Source: Lichenicola sp964245345
Lineage (GTDB): Bacteria > Pseudomonadota > Alphaproteobacteria > Acetobacterales > Acetobacteraceae
Reading direction: 5' to 3'
NCBI GenBank assembly: GCA_964245345.1
Contig: CAXTMS010000239.1
Location: forward strand, 1-5,049
Length of the DNA: 5,049 nt
The notes under the pieces were generated by a model. It made no database searches and had not been told where the DNA came from. It saw only the letters and a list, made by a program, of their open reading frames with translations. The translations under genes were made by a program, and so were the position numbers. Below are positions 1 to 5,049 of the stretch, piece after piece; position 1 is the stretch's first letter; the number at the start of each line of letters is the position of its first letter.

Positions 1-216
1 ACCGCGACCTACACGGTGCCGGGCGGACACGTGCGCGCGCAGGTGCTGGTATTGGCGGGGTTGTTCGTGGTGATCGGGCTGTTCAGCGCCGGCGGCTGGG
101 CGCTGCTCGGGGCCGGAACAGGGCGATGGCTGTCGTCGCCCGGACGGCGGCGCCGGTTCAACCTCCTGATGGGGCTGCTGCTGGCCGGATCGGTGGTGCC
201 GGCGGTGCTGGAATAA
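1..216 (+). CDS. LysE/RhtB-family amino-acid exporter, C-terminal fragment (5' end outside window)
   Basis: This is the last 71 codons of a plus-strand gene that is already open at base 1 and stops at TAA 214-216. No true start is visible, and the in-frame GTG at 16 is probably internal. The fragment has a hydrophobic, glycine-rich membrane helix at about fragment residues 15-39, a basic cytoplasmic-type loop (RRRR at 49-52), and a final hydrophobic stretch with Gly-Leu-Leu-Leu-Ala-Gly around 58-63. The order helix, arginine cluster, then 'FNLLMGLLLAG' resembles the end of LysE/RhtB-type inner-membrane exporters, which expel amino acids or related metabolites and are usually about 200-210 residues long. 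The family call rests only on this tail; another small multi-helix membrane protein is possible. It converges on the downstream glycosyltransferase gene. Substrate cannot be inferred. Confidence 0.6.
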   Translation, partial: TATYTVPGGHVRAQVLVLAGLFVVIGLFSAGGWALLGAGTGRWLSSPGRRRRFNLLMGLLLAGSVVPAVLE

Positions 217-248
217 CGGGAGGCTCGTCCAGGCCCGGCCTGCTGGCT

Positions 249-271
249 GCGCGCTGCAGCCTTCAGCGCGC
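249..271 (+). terminator. GC-rich hairpin downstream of the exporter gene, possible terminator
   Basis: An 8-bp perfect inverted repeat, GCGCGCTG (249-256) and CAGCGCGC (264-271), closes a 7-base loop (257-263). It lies 33 bases past the exporter stop, in the gap between two converging genes. There is no T-run on either side, so it is not a classical intrinsic terminator. It may stabilise a 3' end or act with the second repeat at 279-315. Confidence 0.4.
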
Positions 272-278
272 GTCGTCG

Positions 279-315
279 GTGTCGGTCAAGGTTTGGAGGG
301 TTCCGTGACCGACAC
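279..315. repeat. 10-bp perfect inverted repeat between convergent genes
   Basis: GTGTCGGTCA (279-288) is exactly mirrored by TGACCGACAC (306-315) across a 17-base spacer. It sits midway between the exporter stop (216) and the glycosyltransferase stop (340-342). A bidirectional transcript-end hairpin is the likeliest role. No T-run follows on either strand, and the long loop would also allow a protein-binding palindrome. With the hairpin at 249-271 it takes up most of the 217-339 gap, which contains no gene I can support. Confidence 0.45.
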
Positions 316-339
316 AGGCCGCGTCAACCGGCCCGGAGC

Positions 340-1326
340 CTACAGGCAGCCAGCAGCCGAGGCACGACGCATGTCGCGCAGGGAGCGCGTCGGCTCGGGG
401 ATCAGGCTGCTGGGAAGCCGGCCCTCGGTCAGCCCGTGCCGCGTATAGTGCTGCAAGGCCGTCAGCTTCCAGTTCCGCGCCACGTCGGGATGGCTGCGCA
501 GGTAAAGCTCCCCGCTCCACGGCATCGGCTGACGGCTGCCCGGCAGCATGAGCTCCGTTCTCGGGCCGACCGAGATGCGCAGCCGGTCGTCGTAGCGCGC
601 GCAATATTCTGTGTCGGTCATCGACAAGGTGGAAACGAGATGCGCGCCCGGCAGTCCAGCGGCGGCGTAGCTGTGGAGCGCCGCCGGGTCGTTCAGGTCC
701 ACGCGGTCTTCCAGCTTCCACCGGGCGTTGCGCTGCGCCTCCGCGAAGGTCCCGTTATGCTCGTGAAGCCACACCAGCCGGGTGTGCCGTTGTCCCGCCA
801 CGAAGCGGCTTTCGGCCCAGTGAAAGCCGAGATCGAGCGACCCGATGGTCTTGGACGGCAGGAACGACTTGTGGAAGTGGATGTCCGGGGCGTACCAGCC
901 CGGACGTTCCGGAACGTTGAACAGGCTGGTGTCGATCCTGAACGCGCTCTTGCTTCCCTTGTAGCGGGCGAGTTCCGCCACCACCGCCGTCGGGCTGGCG
1001 TCCACGCCCTCGTCGGTCCAGACCGCGAGCCGCTCGTCCGCGTCGCAGGGGATCGCGAAGTCGTAGAGGCGGGTCTGGTCCCATCCGCGGATCACGTCGG
1101 CGACGAGGTCGCCCTTGTTCTCGAAGTGCTGGCGTCCGGGAAAATCGAGAACGGCGCATCCGCGCTTCCGGGCGTCGGCGAGGATGGTGACCGTGTCCGG
1201 ATCGTCGCTGCCGTTGTCCAGGATCGTCAGGCTGCGGATCCCCGCGATCGCGGCATGATGGTCGATCCAGTGACGCAGCCGCCTGCCCTCGTTGCGCTGC
1301 ATCGTGGCGAAGCGAGCCCAGACCAT
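340..1326 (-). CDS. Glycosyltransferase, GT2/GT92-like fold, with a C-terminal 'HPDV...HY..G..EGR' module
   Basis: This 328-residue protein is a predicted nucleotide-sugar-dependent glycosyltransferase; acceptor and sugar are unknown. The N-terminus has the pattern of the Glyco_tranf_2_4/GT92-like group: an early Arg-Asn-Glu (residues 11-13), 'HWIDHH' (19-24), the strand and loop 'LDNGSDD' (36-42), and an acidic 'DADE' at 95-98 that fits the metal/nucleotide-sugar DxD motif. Aromatic and His-rich segments such as 'GFHWAESRF' (167-175) follow. The end carries a separate short module: 'YLRSHPDV' (275-282), then 'HYTRHGLTEGR' (293-303), which resembles a motif found appended to various bacterial glycosyltransferases. 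No signal peptide or membrane helix is visible, so it is probably cytosolic or membrane-associated. The ATG start is supported by AGGAGG four bases upstream; Met9 would cut into the conserved start of the domain. It is on the same strand as the nad operon but has its own promoter candidate. A role in surface polysaccharide or protein glycosylation is inference. Confidence 0.8.
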   Translation of the reverse strand: MVWARFATMQRNEGRRLRHWIDHHAAIAGIRSLTILDNGSDDPDTVTILADARKRGCAVLDFPGRQHFENKGDLVADVIRGWDQTRLYDFAIPCDADERLAVWTDEGVDASPTAVVAELARYKGSKSAFRIDTSLFNVPERPGWYAPDIHFHKSFLPSKTIGSLDLGFHWAESRFVAGQRHTRLVWLHEHNGTFAEAQRNARWKLEDRVDLNDPAALHSYAAAGLPGAHLVSTLSMTDTEYCARYDDRLRISVGPRTELMLPGSRQPMPWSGELYLRSHPDVARNWKLTALQHYTRHGLTEGRLPSSLIPEPTRSLRDMRRASAAGCL

Positions 1327-1330
1327 GTGG

Positions 1331-1336
1331 CCTCCT
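1331..1336 (-). promoter_or_regulatory. Ribosome binding site of the glycosyltransferase gene
   Basis: AGGAGG on the minus strand, four bases before the ATG at 1326. It is a full Shine-Dalgarno core with short spacing. It favours this ATG over the in-frame Met nine codons in. Confidence 0.7.
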
Positions 1337-1385
1337 GCCCGGCCACGTGAACGCTTGGCACGGACCTCATTACTATTTTCATGGG

Positions 1386-1414
1386 ATTATCACGAGGATC
1401 GATGCCGATGCCAG
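1386..1414 (-). promoter_or_regulatory. Candidate sigma70-type promoter of the glycosyltransferase gene
   Basis: On the minus strand, CTGGCA (1409-1414) matches four of six bases of the TTGACA -35 box. GATAAT (1386-1391) matches five of six of the TATAAT -10 box. The spacer is exactly 17 bases. The -10 box lies in an AT-rich island (about 1367-1391) that stands out in this GC-rich window. The predicted start near 1379 gives a leader of about 50 bases before the ATG. This is by eye and untested. Confidence 0.5.
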
Positions 1415-1439
1415 CCTGATCCGATGCAGGATGGCCGTG

Positions 1440-1462
1440 CCGTCGCACCCCGTGCGAGACGG
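1440..1462 (-). terminator. Hairpin just after nadC, candidate end of the nad operon transcript
   Basis: The six-base arms TCGCAC (1443-1448) and GTGCGA (1452-1457) pair around a 3-base loop. The stem extends by CCG/CGG (1440-1442 with 1460-1462) past a two-base bulge. It begins 7 bases downstream of the nadC stop codon (1470-1472). There is no T-run after it on the minus strand, so termination strength is uncertain. It lies upstream of the glycosyltransferase promoter candidate and could separate the two transcripts. Confidence 0.4.
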
Positions 1463-1469
1463 ACCGCCT

Positions 1470-2315
1470 TCAGGCGACGTGGTCGAGGCCGATGTCCAGC
1501 ACGGCGACGGAATGGGTCAGCCAGCCGATCGAGATCAGGTCGACGCCGGTGGCGGCCAGCGCCGGGGCGGTCTCGGGGGTGACGCGGCCGGACGCCTCGG
1601 TGATCGCGCGGCCGGCGACCATCCGCACGGCGTCGCGCAAGGTCGGCGGCGGCATGTTGTCGAGCAGCACGGCGTCGATGCCGACGGACAGCGCCTCGTC
1701 CAGCTGGGCCAGCGTGTCCACCTCGACCTCGATCTTGACCAGGTGGCCGACGGCGCGCCGGGCGCGCTCGATGGCGATGCGTACGCCTCCGGCAATGGCG
1801 ACGTGGTTGTCCTTGATCAGCACCGCGTCGTCGAGGCCGAAGCGGTGGTTGGAGCCGCCGCCGACGCGCACCGCGTATTTCTGGAGGGCGCGTAGCCCGG
1901 GGGTGGTCTTGCGGGTCTCGCAGATGCGGGCGTTGGTGCCGGCGACGGCCTGGACGATGCGGCTGGTGGCGGAGGCGATGCCGCTCAGGTGCGACAGGTA
2001 GTTCAGCGCCACGCGCTCGCCGGTCAGCACGCCGCGCGCGGGGCCGGACACGGTGGCGATGCGGTCGCCGGGGGCGATCGCGCTGCCGTCGGGGCGGTGC
2101 ACCACGAAGTCGAGGCGGGGATCGACCAGGGCAAAGGCGAGCCGGGCCAGGTCGAGACCGGCGACGATGCCCGGCTCGCGCGCCTGCAGCACGCAGCGGG
2201 TAACCAGATCGGCGGGAACGATGGCGTCGGTGGTGATGTCGCCGGCGCGGCCGAGATCCTCAAGCAGGGCCGCGCGCACCTGCGGCTCCAGCATGAGGTC
2301 GGGCAGCGGGCTCAC
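1470..2315 (-). CDS. nadC: Nicotinate-nucleotide diphosphorylase (carboxylating), quinolinate phosphoribosyltransferase NadC
   Basis: NadC converts quinolinate and phosphoribosyl pyrophosphate to nicotinate mononucleotide, CO2 and pyrophosphate, the step where the de novo branch joins common NAD synthesis; it is cytosolic. The product is 281 residues, normal for the family. The N-terminal part has 'LLEDLGRAGDITTDA' (17-31). 'GERVALNYLSHLSGIA' (99-114) carries the substrate-binding Arg102. The barrel domain has 'ETRKTTPGLR' (133-142), 'GGGSNHRFGLDDAVLIKDNH' (152-171) with His157, Arg158 and Lys168, 'EVEVD' (196-200), 'DAVLLDN' (214-220), and a C-terminal 'GVDLISIGWLTHS' (257-269). These cover the usual binding and catalytic positions, so it looks functional. 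The start is GTG at 2315-2313, inside the nadB stop (GTGA overlap). No strong Shine-Dalgarno precedes it, which fits coupled translation. An in-frame ATG at codon 8 is a weaker alternative. It is the last gene of the operon. Confidence 0.96.
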   Translation of the reverse strand: MSPLPDLMLEPQVRAALLEDLGRAGDITTDAIVPADLVTRCVLQAREPGIVAGLDLARLAFALVDPRLDFVVHRPDGSAIAPGDRIATVSGPARGVLTGERVALNYLSHLSGIASATSRIVQAVAGTNARICETRKTTPGLRALQKYAVRVGGGSNHRFGLDDAVLIKDNHVAIAGGVRIAIERARRAVGHLVKIEVEVDTLAQLDEALSVGIDAVLLDNMPPPTLRDAVRMVAGRAITEASGRVTPETAPALAATGVDLISIGWLTHSVAVLDIGLDHVA

Positions 2316-3856
2316 GAGGCGAGCCTATGGGCCGGGGCTGAGGCGGCGATGGCGGCGGCGCGGGACAAAGCCTCGTTCATGGTCAGGCTGGTGCGGGTGG
2401 GCACCGGGTTGCGCCCGGGATGGTCGGTGCGGAAATGGCCGCCGCGGCTTTCGGCGCGGTCGTATGCCGCGACGCAGATGATCAGCCCGACCAGCGCGGC
2501 ATCGTCGCTGGATGCGAGCGGCAGCAGGGTGGCGATGGCAGCCCGGAGGCCGGCGGCGTCGCGCAGCACCCCGGCGGATCCGGACATGGCCTGGCGCACG
2601 GTGGACAGGACGTCGGCGCGCGGCGCGGCGTCGGGCAGGACGCGCGAGACCGGGGTCGGCGGCGTCGGCTCGGCGGCGACGGCGCGGGCGACGGCGATGG
2701 CGCCGGCGGCGGCTTCCAGCAGGGAGTTGCTGGCCAGCCGGTTGGCGCCGTGCAGGCCGGTGCAGGCGACCTCGCCGCAGGCGAACAGGCCGGGCACGGA
2801 GCTGCGGCCGTCGGCGTCCACCAGCACGCCGCCCATGTGGTAGTGCGCGGCGGGGCGGATCGGGATCGGCATGGTGGCGGGATCGACGCCGCGGGCGCGG
2901 CAGGCGGCGTCGATGCCTGGGAAGCGGGCGGCGAAGCGCGGACCGAGCACGGTGCGGGCGTCCAGGAACACTTGGTGGCCGGCGGCAAGGTGGTGCCACA
3001 CGGCGCGGGACACCACGTCGCGCGGCGCGAGCTCGTCGGTGAAGCGGGCGCCGGTCTCGTCGATCAGGGTGGCGCCCTCGCCGCGCACCGCCTCGCTGAC
3101 CAAGGGCAGCGGCGCGGACGCGACCGTGTCGACGGCGGCGAGTGCCGTGGGATGGAACTGCACGAACTCCATCTCGCCCAGTCGGGCGCCGGCGCGGGCG
3201 GCGGCGGCGAGACCGGTGCCGGTGGCGCCGAGGGGGTTGGTGGTGTCGCGGAACAGGCCGCCGACGCCGCCGGTGGCCAGCACCAGCCGGGCGGTGGGAA
3301 GCAGGACGCGCGCGCCGTCCACGGACAGGACCGCGCCGCATACCGCACCGCCCGCCCCGTCGGTGGCGATCCCGGACAGCAGGGCGCGCTCGATCACGGC
3401 AATCGACGGGGTGGCGCGCACCGCCTCGACCAGGGCGTGGACGATGGCGGCTCCGGTGGCGTCGCCGGCGGCATGGACGATGCGACGGCGCGAATGCGCG
3501 GCTTCCAGGCCGGTGGCGAGTGCGCCATCGGACGTTCGGTCGAAGCGGACGCCGATGCGCGACAGCAGGGCGATCACCTCGGGGCCGGCATCGGTAACGG
3601 CGCGAACGGTGCCGGGGTCGCACAGGCCGTCGCCGGCCGCGAGCGTGTCGGCCGCATGCAACGCCGGGGTGTCGTCGGCGCCGATGGCGGCGGCGATGCC
3701 CCCCTGGGCCCAGGCGCTGGAGCCTTCCGCGCCGAGCGGGGCGCGTGACACGAGCACGCAGGGGATGGTGGGCGACAGCCGCAGCGCGCACAGCAGCCCG
3801 GCGAGGCCGGCACCGACGATGACGGGGCGGCCGGCGAGATCGGAAGACATGGTCAT
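2312..3856 (-). CDS. nadB: L-aspartate oxidase NadB
   Basis: NadB is an FAD enzyme that oxidises L-aspartate to iminoaspartate, the substrate of NadA. It belongs to the succinate dehydrogenase/fumarate reductase flavoprotein family. The 514-residue product, a little shorter than the approximately 540-residue E. coli enzyme, has the dinucleotide-binding 'GAGLAG' (15-20), the FAD contact 'SSAWAQGGIAAA' (46-57), 'EFVQFHPTAL' (230-239), 'RGEGA' (258-262), 'RDVVSRA' (279-285) with the likely catalytic Arg284, 'HYHMGG' (338-343), 'GEVACTGLHGANRLASNSLL' (361-380) and the C-terminal helical-domain 'ESRGGHFRTDHP' (469-480). The aspartate-oxidase-style 'ESRGGHFRTD' and the nadA/nadC neighbours separate it from true SdhA/FrdA. 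The ATG at 3856 was chosen because GAGGA lies seven bases upstream and the flavin fold starts at once. A longer reading to 3931 would run into nadA and adds low-complexity residues. The gap from nadA is 37 bases, and its TGA overlaps the nadC GTG. Confidence 0.96.
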   Translation of the reverse strand: MTMSSDLAGRPVIVGAGLAGLLCALRLSPTIPCVLVSRAPLGAEGSSAWAQGGIAAAIGADDTPALHAADTLAAGDGLCDPGTVRAVTDAGPEVIALLSRIGVRFDRTSDGALATGLEAAHSRRRIVHAAGDATGAAIVHALVEAVRATPSIAVIERALLSGIATDGAGGAVCGAVLSVDGARVLLPTARLVLATGGVGGLFRDTTNPLGATGTGLAAAARAGARLGEMEFVQFHPTALAAVDTVASAPLPLVSEAVRGEGATLIDETGARFTDELAPRDVVSRAVWHHLAAGHQVFLDARTVLGPRFAARFPGIDAACRARGVDPATMPIPIRPAAHYHMGGVLVDADGRSSVPGLFACGEVACTGLHGANRLASNSLLEAAAGAIAVARAVAAEPTPPTPVSRVLPDAAPRADVLSTVRQAMSGSAGVLRDAAGLRAAIATLLPLASSDDAALVGLIICVAAYDRAESRGGHFRTDHPGRNPVPTRTSLTMNEALSRAAAIAASAPAHRLAS

Positions 3857-3863
3857 GGCGTGG

Positions 3864-3868
3864 TCCTC
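3864..3868 (-). promoter_or_regulatory. Ribosome binding site that fixes the nadB start
   Basis: GAGGA on the minus strand, seven bases before ATG 3856. It lies inside the 37-base nadA-nadB gap and settles the start against the longer open frame that reaches 3931. Confidence 0.65.
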
Positions 3869-3893
3869 GGCGAGGCGAAACGGCGCCCCGGTG

Positions 3894-4865
3894 CTAGGCC
3901 GCGAGCATGCGCTCGACCGCCTGCCTGGCACGGGCGGCCAGGTGTGGCTCGATGGTGACCTCGGTGGTCAGGGTCTCGAGGCAGCGGCGCAGCGACGGCA
4001 GGGTGATGCGCTTCATGTGCGGGCACAGGTTGCAGGGACGGATGAACTCGACCTCCGGGTGCTGCACGGCAAGGTTGTCGCTCATGGAGCACTCGGTGAT
4101 CAGCACCACGCGGCTGGCCTTGCCGCTCGCGACGTAGTCGGACATGTGCGCGGTGGAGCCGGAAAAGTCGGCTTCCGCCACCACCTCCGGCGGGCACTCG
4201 GGATGGGCCAGCACCACAACGCCGGGGTTCTCGGCGCGTACGCGGCGGATCTCGGCCGGGGTGAAGCGCTCGTGCACCTCGCAGTGGCCGGCCCAGGTGA
4301 TCATGGTGATGCCGGTCTCGTTGGCGATGTTCTGCGCCAGGTACTCGTCCGGGATCATGATGACGCGGTCGGTGCCGAGGCCCTCGACGATGCGCCGGGC
4401 ATTGCCGGAGGTGCAACACAGGTCGCTTTCCGCCTTCACCGCAGCGGAGGTGTTGACGTAGGTGACCACCGGAACGCCGGGATAGCGCTGCCTGAGCAGG
4501 CGCACGTCCGCTGCGGTGATGGAGTCCGCCAGCGAGCAGCCGGCCCGCATGTCGGGCATCAGCACGCGCTTGTTCGGGTTCAGCAGCTTGGCGGTCTCGG
4601 CCATGAAATGCACGCCGGCCATGACGATGACGTCGGCCTCGACGTGCTGCGCTTCCCGGGCCAAGGCGAGGCTGTCGCCGACGATGTCGGACACGCAGTG
4701 GAAGATCTCGGGGGTCTGGTAGTTGTGCGCCAGGATCACCGCGTTGTGCCGGCGCTTCAGCTCCAGGATCGCGTCGATGTCGTCGGAAAAGCCGGCCCAC
4801 TCCGCCGGAGGGATCACGCGCCGGACCCGGTCGTAGAGCGGCGCGTGGGTTAGGGCGTCCAGCAT
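3894..4865 (-). CDS. nadA: Quinolinate synthase NadA (4Fe-4S)
   Basis: NadA condenses iminoaspartate with dihydroxyacetone phosphate to give quinolinate, using an oxygen-sensitive 4Fe-4S cluster held by three cysteines. The 323-residue product has 'VILAHNYQTPEI' (43-54), 'DSLALAREA' (64-72), 'VHFMAETAKLLNP' (85-97), 'MPDMRAGCSLAD' (103-114) with Cys110, 'VTYVNTSAAVKAESDLCCTS' (134-153), 'WAGHCEVHERF' (191-201) with Cys195, 'HPECPPEV' (221-228), 'GSTAHM' (236-241) and 'CNLCPHMKRI' (278-287) with Cys278 and Cys281. Cys110, Cys195 and Cys281 fit the three cluster ligands by position. ATG 4865 is preferred: AGGAA lies ten bases upstream. The longer reading from TTG 4889 has no Shine-Dalgarno and would begin at or before the predicted transcript start. 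It is the first gene of nadA-nadB-nadC. Confidence 0.96.
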   Translation of the reverse strand: MLDALTHAPLYDRVRRVIPPAEWAGFSDDIDAILELKRRHNAVILAHNYQTPEIFHCVSDIVGDSLALAREAQHVEADVIVMAGVHFMAETAKLLNPNKRVLMPDMRAGCSLADSITAADVRLLRQRYPGVPVVTYVNTSAAVKAESDLCCTSGNARRIVEGLGTDRVIMIPDEYLAQNIANETGITMITWAGHCEVHERFTPAEIRRVRAENPGVVVLAHPECPPEVVAEADFSGSTAHMSDYVASGKASRVVLITECSMSDNLAVQHPEVEFIRPCNLCPHMKRITLPSLRRCLETLTTEVTIEPHLAARARQAVERMLAA

Positions 4866-4875
4866 CGGGCGACGG

Positions 4876-4880
4876 TTCCT
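4876..4880 (-). promoter_or_regulatory. Ribosome binding site of nadA
   Basis: AGGAA on the minus strand, ten bases before ATG 4865. It is modest in strength but is the only Shine-Dalgarno-like sequence near either candidate nadA start, so it favours ATG 4865 over TTG 4889. Confidence 0.5.
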
Positions 4881-4884
4881 AATT

Positions 4885-4895
4885 CTCAAGTTGAG
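4885..4895. promoter_or_regulatory. Perfect 11-bp palindrome over the predicted nadA transcription start, candidate operator
   Basis: CTCAA-G-TTGAG is a perfect inverted repeat centred on 4890. Allowing one mismatch per arm, it extends to 17 bases (4882-4898). It overlaps the downstream edge of the -10-like box and covers the expected transcription start, a typical place for a repressor site. NAD synthesis genes in bacteria are controlled by several repressor families (NadR, NiaR, NrtR and, in some alphaproteobacteria, NadQ). I cannot assign this site to any of them, and no regulator gene lies in the window. Confidence 0.35.
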
Positions 4896-4899
4896 TATA
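4894..4899 (-). promoter_or_regulatory. -10-like box of the nadA-nadB-nadC promoter
   Basis: TATACT on the minus strand matches five of six bases of TATAAT, in a local AT-rich patch. It would start transcription near 4887, leaving a leader of about 22 bases before ATG 4865. No convincing -35 box is at 16-18 bases upstream, where the terminator stem lies (GC-rich). The promoter may be weak or need an activator, or another sigma factor may be involved. Confidence 0.45.
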
Positions 4900-4907
4900 A
4901 GGGAGGC

Positions 4908-4931
4908 CTGAAAGAAGGCGCCGAAGCGCCT
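4908..4931 (-). terminator. UUCG-capped intrinsic-type terminator of the upstream WXXGXW gene
   Basis: On the minus strand, AGGCGC-TTCG-GCGCCT (4931 down to 4916) forms a perfect 6-bp stem closed by C(UUCG)G, an unusually stable tetraloop common in bacterial terminators. It is followed by the T-rich TCTTTC. Outer arms GGAGGC/GCCTCC (4932-4937 and 4902-4907 on the plus strand) can add six more pairs if an 8-base one-sided bulge is allowed. It begins about 50 bases past the stop of the minus-strand gene at the window edge and directly precedes the nadA promoter. It probably insulates the nad operon from that gene. Confidence 0.6.
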
Positions 4932-4981
4932 GCCTCCATATGCTGGGGATTAGCGGGGGTTCGTCAAGGGGTGGGCGCGCG

Positions 4982-5049
4982 TCAGGCGCCGCGGACGGCG
5001 TAGTGCCCGGGGACCCAGGCGTAGCGGTGGCCGTTCCAGCGCCAGTGTC
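4982..5049 (-). CDS. WXXGXW-repeat (YXWVPGHY-type) protein, C-terminal fragment
   Basis: Only the last 21 codons and the TGA stop (4984-4982) are in the window; the gene starts beyond base 5049. The tail reads His-Trp-Arg-Trp-Asn-Gly-His-Arg-Tyr, then 'AWVPGHYAVRGA'. The spacing of Trp, Gly, Tyr and the 'WVPGHY' motif matches the WXXGXW / YXWXPGHW repeat found in pairs in small proteobacterial proteins, many with a signal peptide and probably exported to the periplasm or outer membrane. Their function is largely unknown. The signal peptide and repeat number cannot be judged here. It has the same orientation as nadA but is separated from it by 116 bases and a terminator, so it is probably a separate transcript. 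Confidence 0.65.
   Translation of the reverse strand, partial: HWRWNGHRYAWVPGHYAVRGA

Noticed and set aside
436..1350. 304-codon plus-strand open frame across the glycosyltransferase
   Set aside because: Antisense to a gene with clear glycosyltransferase motifs and a good Shine-Dalgarno; its own translation has no family features.
1227..1448. 73-codon minus-strand open frame overlapping the glycosyltransferase start
   Set aside because: It overlaps the conserved N-terminus of the glycosyltransferase in another frame, and its residues resemble no family.
2420..3748. 442-codon plus-strand open frame inside nadB
   Set aside because: Glycine- and alanine-rich antisense shadow of nadB, with no domain motifs and no separate ribosome binding site that I could identify.
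3857..3931. 25-residue N-terminal extension of NadB
   Set aside because: It would overlap the end of nadA by 38 bases and adds residues unlike any NadB. A well-placed GAGGA supports ATG 3856.
2871..4853. 660-codon open frame on the plus strand antisense to nadA and nadB
   Set aside because: The minus strand here encodes two enzymes with intact family motifs. High GC at third positions removes stop codons from antisense frames, and the translation is low-complexity (Ala, Arg, Gly, Pro, Ser) with no recognisable domain.
4866..4889. TTG start of nadA at 4889
   Set aside because: It has no Shine-Dalgarno and lies at or upstream of the predicted transcript start and inside the palindrome. ATG 4865 has AGGAA ten bases upstream. 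It is not excluded without N-terminal data.
1..5049. Search for a novel defence, mobile or RNA-based system
   Set aside because: No direct-repeat array, transposase, integrase, tRNA-like fold, toxin-antitoxin pair or unknown multi-gene cluster was seen. The window is mostly a housekeeping NAD operon with ordinary neighbours.

Overview
This is a GC-rich window from what is most likely an alphaproteobacterium of the Rhodospirillales/Acetobacteraceae type. I infer that from the very high GC at third codon positions, the compact nadA-nadB-nadC operon and the style of the proteins; no taxonomic marker is present. Five protein-coding genes can be supported, two of them cut by the window edges. No tRNA, rRNA, insertion sequence, CRISPR array or phage signature was seen.

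Layout, left to right. The window opens in the 3' end of a plus-strand LysE/RhtB-type exporter gene (1-216). A 123-base convergent gap with two strong inverted repeats follows (217-339). Next is a minus-strand glycosyltransferase of the GT2/GT92-like group (340-1326), with its own ribosome binding site and a good promoter candidate. A 143-base gap (1327-1469) holds that promoter and a hairpin just past the end of nadC. The core of the window, 1470-4865, is a minus-strand operon transcribed nadA -> nadB -> nadC. Upstream of nadA is a short control region (about 4866-4981) with a -10-like box, a perfect 11-bp palindrome and a UUCG-capped terminator hairpin. The last 68 bases encode the C-terminus of a minus-strand protein with a tryptophan/glycine-rich WXXGXW-type repeat.

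How the genes work together. NadB (L-aspartate oxidase) makes iminoaspartate. NadA (quinolinate synthase, 4Fe-4S) condenses it with dihydroxyacetone phosphate to give quinolinate. NadC (quinolinate phosphoribosyltransferase) converts quinolinate to nicotinate mononucleotide. The operon therefore encodes the complete aspartate route from L-aspartate to NaMN for de novo NAD synthesis. The key motifs of all three enzymes look intact, and nadB and nadC overlap by four bases (GTGA), which suggests translational coupling. The glycosyltransferase and the exporter have no evident functional tie to NAD synthesis.

I did not find a convincing undescribed system. The items most worth a second look are the palindrome over the predicted nadA transcription start, the terminator/promoter overlap upstream of it, and the small C-terminal module on the glycosyltransferase.
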